Shown: one piece after another, positions 7,604-17,185 of the stretch | Numbering within the stretch: position 1 is the first letter of the stretch | How the letters are laid out: every line of letters begins with the position of its first letter | Source: Saprospiraceae bacterium | GTDB lineage: Bacteria > Bacteroidota > Bacteroidia > Chitinophagales > Saprospiraceae | Reading direction: 5' to 3' | NCBI GenBank assembly: GCA_028285085.1 | Contig: JANQQI010000047.1 | Coordinates: 186,001-250,000 of the forward strand | Length of the DNA: 64,000 nucleotides | Translations under genes and position numbers: made by a program | Notes under the pieces: generated by a model | Database searches by the model: none | What the model was told of the DNA's origin: nothing | Seen by the model: the letters and a program-made list of their open reading frames with translations, nothing else

Positions 7604-8257
7604 ATGAGCTTGAAATATCTAAGCATTACCGCTTATAAAGATAAATCCTTCAACAGCAAGGTCGGCACCTATACGGTGATGATCAACCCGGAGAAGTATA
7701 GCCATACCTATAGCGTTGATTATAGTGAAAAACAAGGTCAAGGCACCCCGGATGCAACGATCAAATATCATAAATCGACACCACAGACTATTTCTTTTGA
7801 ATTGGTCTTTGATGCAACCGGAGTGGTATCCACAAGTAGAACAGATCTAGTCAGTGAGGTTAATAATTTTAAAAAACTGGCTTACGACTACAATGGTGAT
7901 ATTCACAGCCCTAATTACTTAGAACTAAATTGGGGGGAGGCGCTGAGTTTTCAGTGTCGCTTGACCTCGTTGGCGATTAATTACACCTTGTTTAAACCTG
8001 ATGGCACACCTTTACGCGCCCGGGCCAATGTCTCCTTCAAAGAGTATCAAGACCCGGAAAAAGCGGATAGTGCTTCGGCAACTTCTCCTGATTTGACCCA
8101 CCTGGTAACGGTCATTGCTGGAGATACTTTGCCCGCGTTGACTTATCGGGTATACGGCGATAGCGCCTATTACTTACAAGTCGCTCGTTTTAATCAATTG
8201 GACAATTTTCGCAACTTGACGCCAGGAACACAGATTCAATTTCCACCGCTACAATAA
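7604..8257 (+). CDS. LysM-containing hub/baseplate protein (Afp7/Pvc7 type)
   Basis: A 217-residue protein. Residues about 1-150 form a beta-rich domain (YKDKSFNSKVGTYTVMINPEKYSHTYSVDYSE) as in Afp7/Pvc7; residues about 165-217 are a LysM-like module (LVTVIAGDTLPALTYRVYG...LARFN-type QVARFNQLDNFRNLTPGTQIQFPP). In related particles this protein links the tube to the spike hub. It starts three bases after the DUF5908 stop. Confidence 0.87.
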   Translation: MSLKYLSITAYKDKSFNSKVGTYTVMINPEKYSHTYSVDYSEKQGQGTPDATIKYHKSTPQTISFELVFDATGVVSTSRTDLVSEVNNFKKLAYDYNGDIHSPNYLELNWGEALSFQCRLTSLAINYTLFKPDGTPLRARANVSFKEYQDPEKADSASATSPDLTHLVTVIAGDTLPALTYRVYGDSAYYLQVARFNQLDNFRNLTPGTQIQFPPLQ

Positions 8258-8269
8258 TACTTGCAAACT

Positions 8270-10060
8270 ATGGCCAATTCTCCTATTGTACAAAATGCTG
8301 ATCTCGTCACTTTCACGATTAAATCTGAAGGAAGTGCAATTCCGACAACTTATCAAGTGATTTCCATTAAGGTGGAACGCATGGTAAATCGAATTCCAAT
8401 TTGTGAAATTGAACTTGTCGATGGTAATCCGGCAAAGGAAGATTTTCCCATTAGTGACAGCGATACGTTTGTACCGGGAAATAAAATTGAAGTCGAGGCA
8501 GGATACGAAAGTCAGAATGAAACGATCTTTGAAGGTGTAGTCATGGCGCAGTCGATGCGCATAAATTCACAGCGCGGTCCGACGCTCATTATCGAGTGTA
8601 AAGACAATGCCGTGAAAATGACCGTTGGCCGGAAGAATGCCTATTATCAGAATACGACGGATAGCGACATCATGTCTAAGTTGATTTCTGATAGTGGTTT
8701 GTCGGCGGATGTATCTTCTACTTCAAACGAGTTGAAAGAAGTGATCCAGTATTATGCAACGGATTGGGACTTTTTGGTTTCTCGTGCTGAAATCAATGGC
8801 ATGGTGGTGATGGTAAATAATGGCACCGTTGCCGTCAAATCACCCAATGATGCTTCGGATACGGTATTAACCTTGACCTATGGATTTGATATCTATAATT
8901 TCAATGCGACGCTGGATGCTCAGAATCAATACAAAACGGTAAAATCTAACGCTTGGGATTATTCTAGTCAAGCGATTACGAATGGTGAGGCCAGTATTTC
9001 GAACGCATCGATTAGTAACCTAAGCAGTGATACGCTATCAGAGGTCATTGGTTTGAGCGATTTTGATTTGCAAACAGCAGGTTTTGTCGCTTCAGATGGT
9101 TTGAATACCTGGGCGGAGGGCTTAAGTGTAAAATCAAAGTTTGCCAAAGTACAAGGGAGTCTTCAGTTCCAGGGTTCTGCTGCAGTCTTACCCGGCACAC
9201 AGCTTGAAATCAAAGGTGTGGGAACGCGCTTCAGTGGAACTGCCTATGTATCTGGGGTGGTACAGACAATTGAAGATGGCAATTGGTTTACGACGGCTCA
9301 ATTAGGTTTATCGCCGGAATGGTTTTCGGCGAAGGTCCGTACCGAGGCGCCAGTGGCTGCTGGTTTGTTACCGGGAATACAGGGCCTGCAAGTAGGCAAG
9401 GTAAAACAGATTTATGAAGATCCCGATAACGAATTGCGAGTGTTAGTCACCTTACCGCTGATTCAATCCGGTGATGATGGGGTATGGGCACGTTTGGCGA
9501 CTTTTTATGCGACTTCCGGTGCTGGTGCTTTTTTCTACCCGGAGGTGGACGACGAAGTAGTGGTAGGATTTTTCAATGATGATCCACGCTACCCGGTGAT
9601 TTTAGGCTCGATGTATAGCAGCGGGCGTGCTCCTGCTTATCAACCTGAAGAGGAGAATAATACCAAAGCGATTGTGAGTCGAGAGCAGCTAAAAATCATT
9701 TTTGACGAAGAAAAGAAAGTCATTACGATCCAAACACCAGCTTCGAATATGATCGTGTTGAGTGACGAAGATCAAGGAATTACTATTTCTGACCAAAACG
9801 GAAATTCGATCAAGCTCTCGCCTTCGGGAATTGATATCAGTAGTGCGTCTAATATCACCGTTAGTGCAGACGAATCGATTAGTATGACTGGAACGACAGG
9901 AATCACAATGAGTGCGTCGGGTGGAGATATTTCTGCGAGTGCTATGAACATTTCTTGTACGGCCGACCTAGAATTTTCGGCTAGTGCAGATGCCAGTACC
10001 TCCATCTCTTCTTCGGGCGAGCTATCTATCAACGGGACGATGGTCTTAATTAACAGCTAA
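8270..10060 (+). CDS. VgrG-like spike/hub protein (Afp8/Pvc8 type)
   Basis: I use the ATG at 8270 (MANSPIVQ...), giving 596 residues; a TTG nine bases earlier is less likely. Residues about 15-350 match the gp27/GPD-like hub, residues about 365-460 form the gp5 OB-fold (QVGKVKQIYEDPDNELRVLVTLP, YPEVDDEVVVGFFNDDPRYPVILGSMY) and residues about 475-596 are a repetitive Ser/Thr-rich segment (ISSASNITVSADESIS...) fitting a beta-helical needle. The trimer forms the central spike that pierces the target membrane. Confidence 0.93.
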   Translation: MANSPIVQNADLVTFTIKSEGSAIPTTYQVISIKVERMVNRIPICEIELVDGNPAKEDFPISDSDTFVPGNKIEVEAGYESQNETIFEGVVMAQSMRINSQRGPTLIIECKDNAVKMTVGRKNAYYQNTTDSDIMSKLISDSGLSADVSSTSNELKEVIQYYATDWDFLVSRAEINGMVVMVNNGTVAVKSPNDASDTVLTLTYGFDIYNFNATLDAQNQYKTVKSNAWDYSSQAITNGEASISNASISNLSSDTLSEVIGLSDFDLQTAGFVASDGLNTWAEGLSVKSKFAKVQGSLQFQGSAAVLPGTQLEIKGVGTRFSGTAYVSGVVQTIEDGNWFTTAQLGLSPEWFSAKVRTEAPVAAGLLPGIQGLQVGKVKQIYEDPDNELRVLVTLPLIQSGDDGVWARLATFYATSGAGAFFYPEVDDEVVVGFFNDDPRYPVILGSMYSSGRAPAYQPEEENNTKAIVSREQLKIIFDEEKKVITIQTPASNMIVLSDEDQGITISDQNGNSIKLSPSGIDISSASNITVSADESISMTGTTGITMSASGGDISASAMNISCTADLEFSASADASTSISSSGELSINGTMVLINS

Positions 10061-10071
10061 AATTTACGCTT

Positions 10072-10371
10072 ATGCCACCAGCAGCTAGATTGACAGACTT
10101 TCACGAATGCCCTATGGAAACACCAGGTGTTCCTCCGATTCCACACGTGGGCGGGCCAGTAGTTGGTCCAGGTGCTCTAACGGTTTTAATCGGCGGATTA
10201 CCTTCTGCGCGGATTGGAGATATGCTCGTGTGTGTGGGGCCACCGGATTCAATTATCGAAGGATCCGCCACCGTGATTATTGAAGGAATGCCTGCGGCCA
10301 GAGTGGGAGATGCCACCGCCCACGGCGGTACAATTCTCGTTGGTGATTTCACCGTAATGATTGGTGGGTGA
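10072..10371 (+). CDS. PAAR-domain spike tip (Afp10/Pvc10 type)
   Basis: A 99-residue protein made of a single PAAR domain: PAARLTDFHECP at the start, then Gly/Pro-rich turns and the repeats VLIGGLPSARIGDML and VIIEGMPAARVGDATAHGG. His and Cys residues (H11, C13, C46, H84 and neighbours) can bind a metal at the tip. It sharpens the needle formed by the upstream spike protein. Its stop overlaps the next start by four bases (ATGA/GTGATGA). Confidence 0.94.
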   Translation: MPPAARLTDFHECPMETPGVPPIPHVGGPVVGPGALTVLIGGLPSARIGDMLVCVGPPDSIIEGSATVIIEGMPAARVGDATAHGGTILVGDFTVMIGG

Positions 10372-10790
10372 TGAGTGATTTAGATTTCAAAGGACAAGGC
10401 TGGGCATTTCCACCAGCTTTCGTCAAAGGATTAAGTACGACCGTGGTCTTAACGAGCGGGGATCGGAATATTCAGGAAAATTTACAAATTCTATTCAATA
10501 CTAGGATTGGGGAGCGTCTGATGAACTTCAACTATGGGACTAAGCTAAAAGCGCTGGTTTTTGAAAATCAAAATCCCAGTCTATTCAGCAGCATTAAAAA
10601 CACGATTACGAATGCGTTGGTGTTGTACGAGCCACGGATTAAATTAGAAAGTGTCGACATCACCAACTCTTCAGCCCAGGACGGTTTAATCGAAGTACAG
10701 GTTACTTACACCGTCCTCAAGACGAACCACCGCGCCAACTTTGTGTATCCGTTCTATATTTCAGAAGGGACACATTTGCGGCAGGGGTAG
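10368..10790 (+). CDS. gp25-like baseplate wedge protein (Afp9/Pvc9 type)
   Basis: A 140-residue protein with the gp25 signature: VVLTSGDRNIQENLQILFNTRIGERLMNFNYGTKLKALVFE, then the conserved LYEPRI helix-strand. In T4 and eCIS particles this protein couples the baseplate to the first sheath ring. Overlaps the PAAR gene by four bases. A 91-bp gap follows. Confidence 0.93.
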   Translation: MMSDLDFKGQGWAFPPAFVKGLSTTVVLTSGDRNIQENLQILFNTRIGERLMNFNYGTKLKALVFENQNPSLFSSIKNTITNALVLYEPRIKLESVDITNSSAQDGLIEVQVTYTVLKTNHRANFVYPFYISEGTHLRQG

Positions 10791-10881
10791 CGCAAGGGCT
10801 GACCAAAATTTAATTTAAATAAAAACGATTGCACATCAACTTGAATGGATCAAGTGGTGATAGCCAATCTTATGTCTAAAA
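10791..10881 (+). promoter_or_regulatory. Largest gap inside the eCIS operon, with a small hairpin
   Basis: This 91-bp AT-rich gap contains ACTTGA (10839-10844), a five-base loop and TCAAGT (10850-10855). It is the longest non-coding gap inside the structural operon before the coiled-coil genes. It could hold an internal promoter or a processing site; nothing in the sequence decides. Confidence 0.2.
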
Positions 10882-13800
10882 ATGCCAAATACGTATAACA
10901 TAGCGAAGTTATTTCGGGGGAAGACCCAGGATCAGTTGCGGCTTGCCGCACTGAATGCTGATACGTTTTTGGTAGATGAGCGAAATCGGGAAGACCTACT
11001 CGCCTTTGCCGCAAAATTCAGTAAGGCTTTATCTTATTTCAATCCCGAAGACACCCTTGATGGCAATTGGCAGCAGCTCCTGCTGACGGATTGGGGGGTG
11101 CTCACCGCCTACATCACCCAGACGGATACTTATCTCGAACTGACCAAATATCTGGATTATGAAAAGGGCATCAACGCGAGTAATAATTCGGACACGCGCC
11201 AGCTCTTTACCCAACAATTTTTCTCAATTGGCTTCCACCTCGTCCTGCGCATTAACCGCTGGTACCAAATGGCCAATTTTAGCATGGTCCACCATCCTTT
11301 TAGAAATTATTTATACCAAACCATAAGCGAGGAAGGACATCGAATCCTCCAGTCGTATTATCGACTGTATTTCTGTCTCGCAGAGCGAATTGAAAGCTTC
11401 AATAATGAAGTTCTCGCTAAGCTCGAAGCCCTGAATGTCATCTGGCAATTTGAACCCTTTCCGAATATTGGCTGCCCAACGCAGCAGCTTTCCGGCAAAG
11501 CTGCCGATCGCTTTTTACTTAAAATTGTTGATGAGGCCTTACAAGTCGGGCAGGAGCTTTTTATGTTTCAGGATCAGATTATTGCCTCGGCCAGATCCTA
11601 TTTTGAAGAGTCCTTGGCCCGCCGGGATATTCCTCCCCACATTGGATTACTCCTTAGCTTCATCGATCTGTATCGCTATCAGCAGGATAGTATGAACGAG
11701 TTTACGGATCGGCATTTGAGTTTTTACTATCGTGATATTTTAGGCTTTTCTCCGGCGGGAGCACAAGCGGATACAACTTTTGTGTGTATTCAATTAGCGA
11801 AAGGGGTGACCAGCTTCTATCTCCCCCTGAGCACTGCGCTAAATGCGGGTAAAAACACTGCAGGAGAAACCATAGAATTTGCAGCCACCAAGTCACAGTG
11901 GCTGAATAATGGTGCTCTGGAAGCGGTGGAAACGCTAGTCGTGTCGAAAGATGATACTACTTTCAATGGCCTGTTCCAAGGTGCTGTCAAGAAATTTAAC
12001 AGCTTGGGAGAAACGAGTTGGCCGTTATTCGGAGACACAACCTCTGGTTCTTCGAATTACACGATTAAGCCGGTGAATATTGGCTATGCACTAAGTTGCC
12101 CCGACCTGTTTTTACAAGACGGTACGCGGAGTATTACGTTTTCGTTTCAGCAGTCCACGACTAGTACCAGTACCCCTACTTTAGATACGACCACCTTTTC
12201 ATTTCAATTGACCACCGCAAAAGGTTGGACCGCTTTTGACGCAAAAAGTATCCAATTTGATACAACTACTAATGCCTTGGTTATCACCTTGTCCTTTAAG
12301 ATAAGTGACCCGCCAATTGTGGCTTATAAAGAGAGCGTACACAAATTAGGGATTAGCACCGCTTGGCCAGTTTGTCAGATGCAACTTAATACGAATCTGC
12401 CAGCCGCTACCTTTGATTTCTTACAAGCCTTTTCTTTTAATCAATTGACGGTTGACTCATCGGCCAATGAAGCCTCGCAGCTGGTCATGCAAAGTGATCA
12501 GGGCAAGCTCAAACCCGGTACTCCTTGCCTGCCTTTTGGAAATGCACCGGTACCCGTTGCTAATTTTTACTTCGGAGGACAGGAGTTGTTTGTTAAGCCA
12601 CTCACCAGCTTAACGATAGACATGCTGTGGGATAAATTAAATCAGGATTTTTCCTTTAAAGACTACTATACCGGTTACCCGGAAAATGACGATGAAAATG
12701 ACTTAACTTTTTATAATTCCGCCTTTCAGGCCAAGCTCACTTTTTATGATAGTGAGGATAATCAATGGAAGGACGTGGCTGCGAGTAGTTCACTCAGCCC
12801 TTTTCCATTATTTACAGCTTTAAGGGCGACGACTCCGTTTAAATCAAGTGATACTGAACAACCGATTACAAATCCTCGGGAAATTATATTTACGCTTAAT
12901 CCCGATAATTTTAAAGGAAATCCTGCCTTACCGTTGATTACAAGTTACAGTGAGCGGTATCAAAGTGCTTTTTTCAAATTGTCTTTTGCAAACCCGGATG
13001 CGGGATTTGGTAATGCGAGTTATCCACAAGCCATTTCATCCATAACACTGGAAAATGCCGGTGCGACGATTTATAATAATTCTATCGCCGTTACGATCTT
13101 AAAGAAAAAGCCCAAACCACTTAAGCCACTTCCCAATCAACCGTTTGTACCTAAAATCCAAACGTTCAATATTAACTATTCGGCCAAATCAGAATTGGGA
13201 ATGACTAGTGATCGCTTTCAATTTTATCACTTGCTACCGGCCGGAGTCGAACAAATTGATGCGGATAGTGGCGGCGACATGCTTTTATTGCCCCAGTATG
13301 CGGCCACCGGATATGCTTATCTGGGTTTTACTAACCTTGTACCGGAGACCACGCTGAGTTTATTCTTCAGTGTCACCAGCCAAATCAAACAATTAAGTTC
13401 GAATGAAAAGGCAGAGGCAAGTTTTGAATTCTTAACGGATAATGGTTGGACCACCATCATCCCTCAAACTGATAGTACCTACGGTTTTGAGCAGAGTGGG
13501 ATCATTGAGTTTACGGTCCCAGGTGGTATTACTAATGATAGTAGCCTATATGATCCCGGCGGGTCAGGTGGCGATAATTACTACTGGTTGCGGCTGACAC
13601 ATCTTGGGACACGCGACGTGACCATCAACTTTGTGGATACCAATGCTGTGCCGGTAGCACGATTAATCACTGAGCAAAGCGCAGTAGACCATTTACCGGC
13701 AGGCAGCATCAAGAGCCCCGTACTGCCGACCGCAGAAATTAAACAAATCGTACAGCCCGTGCCCTCTGTCGGTGGTATCCCGGCGGAAACTACCGATCGC

Positions 13801-14496
13801 TTCCGGCAGCGCGTGGCTTATCGCCTGAATCATAAGCATCGCGCGTCTACCCTGGAGGATATGGAGATTCTGGCACTACAAGCTTTTCCTTCGCTCTATA
13901 AAGTGATCGCCCTACAAATGGGATATCTGGACAACGATGAGGAGGATATCCAGATTGTAGTCATTGCGTATACGAACTCCAGTGAAGAACATGCTTATCG
14001 TCCCGTGGCACCTCCGAACCTGCTGCGCGGCGTGATCAATCTGCTCGAAGCGCAAAGTGAGCCGCTGTTGGATATTCAGATTGTCAACCCGAATTATATT
14101 GAGGCCACCGTGACGGCCACGATTGTTTTTGACCAACAACAGGATGCGGTTCATTTAAGCCAGCAACTGAATCAAGAACTGATTGATTACCTCAGTCCCT
14201 GGCTATCCGATAATCCATTAGCGGTTAGTTTGCCGGGCACCTACAACGACACGGTGCTTTTTACCTTTATTCAATCAAGAGATTATGTAATCAGCATTTC
14301 TAATTTTTCCACCAGTTTGCATCCTGCTGGAGATAATACCTTGGAGATGAACTGGAACGACTTGCTCCCTCGACAACTAGTCGTATCCAATCTTAAACAC
14401 AACCTAATGATTGGTACTCCAGAGAACACTTCCGGAGGAGGAAGTACCATGACCAGCACCTTTTCCTTAACCTCAAATACCGTCAATCATGGATAA
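10882..14496 (+). CDS. Large baseplate wedge protein, gpJ/Afp11 type
   Basis: A 1204-residue protein. The C-terminal third carries the baseplate J-like block: VPSVGGIPAETTDRFRQRVAYRLNHKHRASTLEDMEILALQAFPSLYKVIAL, then IEATVTATIVFDQQQ. The N-terminal two thirds are large, soluble and less conserved, with a Ser/Thr-rich region around residues 385-460. In Afp/PVC the corresponding protein (Afp11/Pvc11) forms the wedge arms around the hub. The reading frame overlaps the next gene by eight bases, so the two wedge proteins are probably translated together. Confidence 0.88.
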   Translation: MPNTYNIAKLFRGKTQDQLRLAALNADTFLVDERNREDLLAFAAKFSKALSYFNPEDTLDGNWQQLLLTDWGVLTAYITQTDTYLELTKYLDYEKGINASNNSDTRQLFTQQFFSIGFHLVLRINRWYQMANFSMVHHPFRNYLYQTISEEGHRILQSYYRLYFCLAERIESFNNEVLAKLEALNVIWQFEPFPNIGCPTQQLSGKAADRFLLKIVDEALQVGQELFMFQDQIIASARSYFEESLARRDIPPHIGLLLSFIDLYRYQQDSMNEFTDRHLSFYYRDILGFSPAGAQADTTFVCIQLAKGVTSFYLPLSTALNAGKNTAGETIEFAATKSQWLNNGALEAVETLVVSKDDTTFNGLFQGAVKKFNSLGETSWPLFGDTTSGSSNYTIKPVNIGYALSCPDLFLQDGTRSITFSFQQSTTSTSTPTLDTTTFSFQLTTAKGWTAFDAKSIQFDTTTNALVITLSFKISDPPIVAYKESVHKLGISTAWPVCQMQLNTNLPAATFDFLQAFSFNQLTVDSSANEASQLVMQSDQGKLKPGTPCLPFGNAPVPVANFYFGGQELFVKPLTSLTIDMLWDKLNQDFSFKDYYTGYPENDDENDLTFYNSAFQAKLTFYDSEDNQWKDVAASSSLSPFPLFTALRATTPFKSSDTEQPITNPREIIFTLNPDNFKGNPALPLITSYSERYQSAFFKLSFANPDAGFGNASYPQAISSITLENAGATIYNNSIAVTILKKKPKPLKPLPNQPFVPKIQTFNINYSAKSELGMTSDRFQFYHLLPAGVEQIDADSGGDMLLLPQYAATGYAYLGFTNLVPETTLSLFFSVTSQIKQLSSNEKAEASFEFLTDNGWTTIIPQTDSTYGFEQSGIIEFTVPGGITNDSSLYDPGGSGGDNYYWLRLTHLGTRDVTINFVDTNAVPVARLITEQSAVDHLPAGSIKSPVLPTAEIKQIVQPVPSVGGIPAETTDRFRQRVAYRLNHKHRASTLEDMEILALQAFPSLYKVIALQMGYLDNDEEDIQIVVIAYTNSSEEHAYRPVAPPNLLRGVINLLEAQSEPLLDIQIVNPNYIEATVTATIVFDQQQDAVHLSQQLNQELIDYLSPWLSDNPLAVSLPGTYNDTVLFTFIQSRDYVISISNFSTSLHPAGDNTLEMNWNDLLPRQLVVSNLKHNLMIGTPENTSGGGSTMTSTFSLTSNTVNHG

Positions 14497-17185
14497 CCAA
14501 AGCACTTTGCCGGTATTGGAGAAAGATCAGCAATTATCGATTGCTCAAGATTACGCGGCGCTTTACGCTCTGGGCTTGGAGAAGGTGAGTCAATATAGTG
14601 GTGAACTTTGGACGAACTATAATCCTTCGGATCCCGGCGTGACGATGCTGGCTACCTTATGCTACGCGCTTACCGAATTAAGTTTCAAAGCCCAGCTCCC
14701 CGTTGCGGATATCCTCACACGTCAAAACGGTGATATCGTTTATACGGATCGGTTTGTCAAACCCGAGGTCATTCTTCCTACGAATCCTGTCACCCTGTCG
14801 GATTTTAAAAAACTATTACTGCAAAATATTTACGAACTCAAACAGGTCTACTTCAATGTTTTGGACAACAGTGGTGGACTGAAGAGCTTGCGACCCTACT
14901 TTGAATTCAAGCCGGAATACCTGAGTGGTGTAAACCATTCTACCTTCCTTGAAGATTTAGATAAGCGTGTTCAACAGCTACAGTATCGTGAAGGCAATCT
15001 GGGACAAATATTTTTACCACAGGTGATTTTGTTTCCTACAGCTTTATCCTTGCGTGGCCAAATCTTTTTAACGAATGATCAAAATCCAGAGCAATATATT
15101 GCAGCGCTTATCTATGCGTTGAATAATTTCTTGTCCCGCTATCCCATTTATCAAAGCTATACGGATCTCCGGGAGTCTGGAGTGCAAAATGGTCAAATAT
15201 TCGATGGCCCTTATTTGCCGGGAGGATTTGTACAGGATAGTAGTTTGAGTGAAAAAAGGACCACTTTACGCCTCTATGATTTATTAGCAGTGATTGCTAA
15301 TGTGACGGGGACCGAAGTCGTAGATGATTTGGTATTGTATAAGGGGGACGATGCTGTCAATGGGACATTGACGATTTCATTTGACGAAGCCCCCTACTTT
15401 AGTTATGAGAGTTTGTTTGGAGGAGAGATCCCTCTGCAGCTAATACAGAATGGTCGTCAAATCATTGGAATATCCAGTGCCAAGGTGACTTATTATTTGA
15501 AAAAGCTCATTCCTCAACCCCAAGGTCAGCCTGATCTTGATGCCTTTTTACCTAAAGGCACTTATCGGGATTTGAAAGCGTATTATTCCATCCAACATCA
15601 TTTCCCGGAGCTCTATGAGTTATCCTCTTTATCGTATTTACAACAAAAAGATAAAGCTCAACGGGCCCGCATCAAACAGCTAAAAGCTTTCCTCTGTTTG
15701 CCGGAGCAAATCATGGCTAATTATCTGGCTCAGCTTAATCAATTAGGAGATCTATTCTCTTTCCAAAGCGGCCGAAATTTGTATCAAGTAGCGGGAAAGA
15801 CCTATTTCTTCCAAGGTATTTATGATGTTCCCGGAATTCAGGAATTACTCACCGGGGTGAAAGGATATTCTAAAAAATATGGGGATGGGGCCAGCTGGGA
15901 GGATTGGGAAGATTATCAACGTGATGTGCTCAATCCGTACATGCAGCAATTGGCTTTAGCAAGTGAATCCCAACAGGATAACCTAGATCGGAAAACCCGG
16001 GTATTGAAACATTTGCTGGCCCGTTTTGGCGAACGATACGAGGCGAAATACTTACAGCTGAGTAATCCACTTTACGGCGATCCTTTGACCGCTGAAATCC
16101 AACACATCAGCGATACCTTACGAAGCTTTGCCACCTTAAGTAGTAATCGTATCCGGTCCTATTTCCATCCCGGGTTAGTAGGGCAATTGCTGAGTGGCAT
16201 GGAGCGAAATATTGGTAACGCCATTAATTTGAGTGGCTACTATCAAGGCATTATCGATTCGGTACCCATTATGCTACGTGAGCAAACCGAATCCACGCAA
16301 GTCATTTATACTCATGATGACAAACGCGAGGTACTCCTGGGGCCGGATCACCCAACGCCCTCCGCTTCTGGCAAGCAGGATAATGGCGTCAGACTCTACT
16401 GGCAGAAAGAACCTTTGCTATGTATCGACATCACCTTGAGTGCCGATCATCAGCTTAAAACGAGTTGGGGTATATCACTTTTCCTTCAGCCCTATCTCGA
16501 TACACTGGAAAACTTGATTACACAATTTCGGGGCTTTGTGCTCGTCGATAATCGTCGTCTGCTCTCCTTCTTGGATTTGCAATGGACGGTCCAATCTGCT
16601 GATGGAAGTGCGGCTTTATATAGAAGTCAATTCCAATCATTGGCAGATTTTGAGCAGGATATGTCTTTGATAAAAAGCAGTTATGAGTTGCAAGTCAATG
16701 GTGCTGATGACGACTATTCAATTAGTATTAATACAGAAAAAGCGTGCTATTTACTGTGCCAGCATCTGAATAAAGACCACGCGAATCAAGTCAAGGTCCA
16801 AATGGAAGCCTATCGTCAACAACCGGCGCAACAGTTGACGTTCAGCTATCAGGATGAATCTACCAGTGGAATAGCTTCTGCTCAGCCTCTACCGACGGCA
16901 CTGCAACGACAGCGCTTGTCCACTTTTTTCCCGGCTTGGGTCTGCGCGTTACAAAAACCGGCTTATCAAGAATTTCTGATGAGTACCATGCTGCGGCACG
17001 CGCCGGCACGCAGTAGCGTAGGGGTGAATATGCTTGCGCAGAAAAAATTACAACAGTTAATTGATGCCTACAATATTTGGCGAACGGGCCTAATCAATCA
17101 ATACAATGGTGAATCGCCAAACGATCCTGCGAGGCAGGCGGCCCGGACCATAGTGAACATCCTACAAAATCTGAATCATGGCTAA
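14489..17185 (+). CDS. Second large baseplate wedge protein (Afp12/Pvc12 type)
   Basis: An 898-residue protein. The N-terminal LWTNYNPSDPGVTMLATLCYALTELSFKAQLPV matches the conserved opening of baseplate wedge proteins of the gp6/Afp12 group (NPSDPGVT). It has no membrane segments or signal peptide. It follows the gpJ-type gene with an eight-base overlap and itself overlaps the tape-measure gene by eight bases, the Afp11-Afp12 order. Confidence 0.83.
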   Translation: MDNQSTLPVLEKDQQLSIAQDYAALYALGLEKVSQYSGELWTNYNPSDPGVTMLATLCYALTELSFKAQLPVADILTRQNGDIVYTDRFVKPEVILPTNPVTLSDFKKLLLQNIYELKQVYFNVLDNSGGLKSLRPYFEFKPEYLSGVNHSTFLEDLDKRVQQLQYREGNLGQIFLPQVILFPTALSLRGQIFLTNDQNPEQYIAALIYALNNFLSRYPIYQSYTDLRESGVQNGQIFDGPYLPGGFVQDSSLSEKRTTLRLYDLLAVIANVTGTEVVDDLVLYKGDDAVNGTLTISFDEAPYFSYESLFGGEIPLQLIQNGRQIIGISSAKVTYYLKKLIPQPQGQPDLDAFLPKGTYRDLKAYYSIQHHFPELYELSSLSYLQQKDKAQRARIKQLKAFLCLPEQIMANYLAQLNQLGDLFSFQSGRNLYQVAGKTYFFQGIYDVPGIQELLTGVKGYSKKYGDGASWEDWEDYQRDVLNPYMQQLALASESQQDNLDRKTRVLKHLLARFGERYEAKYLQLSNPLYGDPLTAEIQHISDTLRSFATLSSNRIRSYFHPGLVGQLLSGMERNIGNAINLSGYYQGIIDSVPIMLREQTESTQVIYTHDDKREVLLGPDHPTPSASGKQDNGVRLYWQKEPLLCIDITLSADHQLKTSWGISLFLQPYLDTLENLITQFRGFVLVDNRRLLSFLDLQWTVQSADGSAALYRSQFQSLADFEQDMSLIKSSYELQVNGADDDYSISINTEKACYLLCQHLNKDHANQVKVQMEAYRQQPAQQLTFSYQDESTSGIASAQPLPTALQRQRLSTFFPAWVCALQKPAYQEFLMSTMLRHAPARSSVGVNMLAQKKLQQLIDAYNIWRTGLINQYNGESPNDPARQAARTIVNILQNLNHG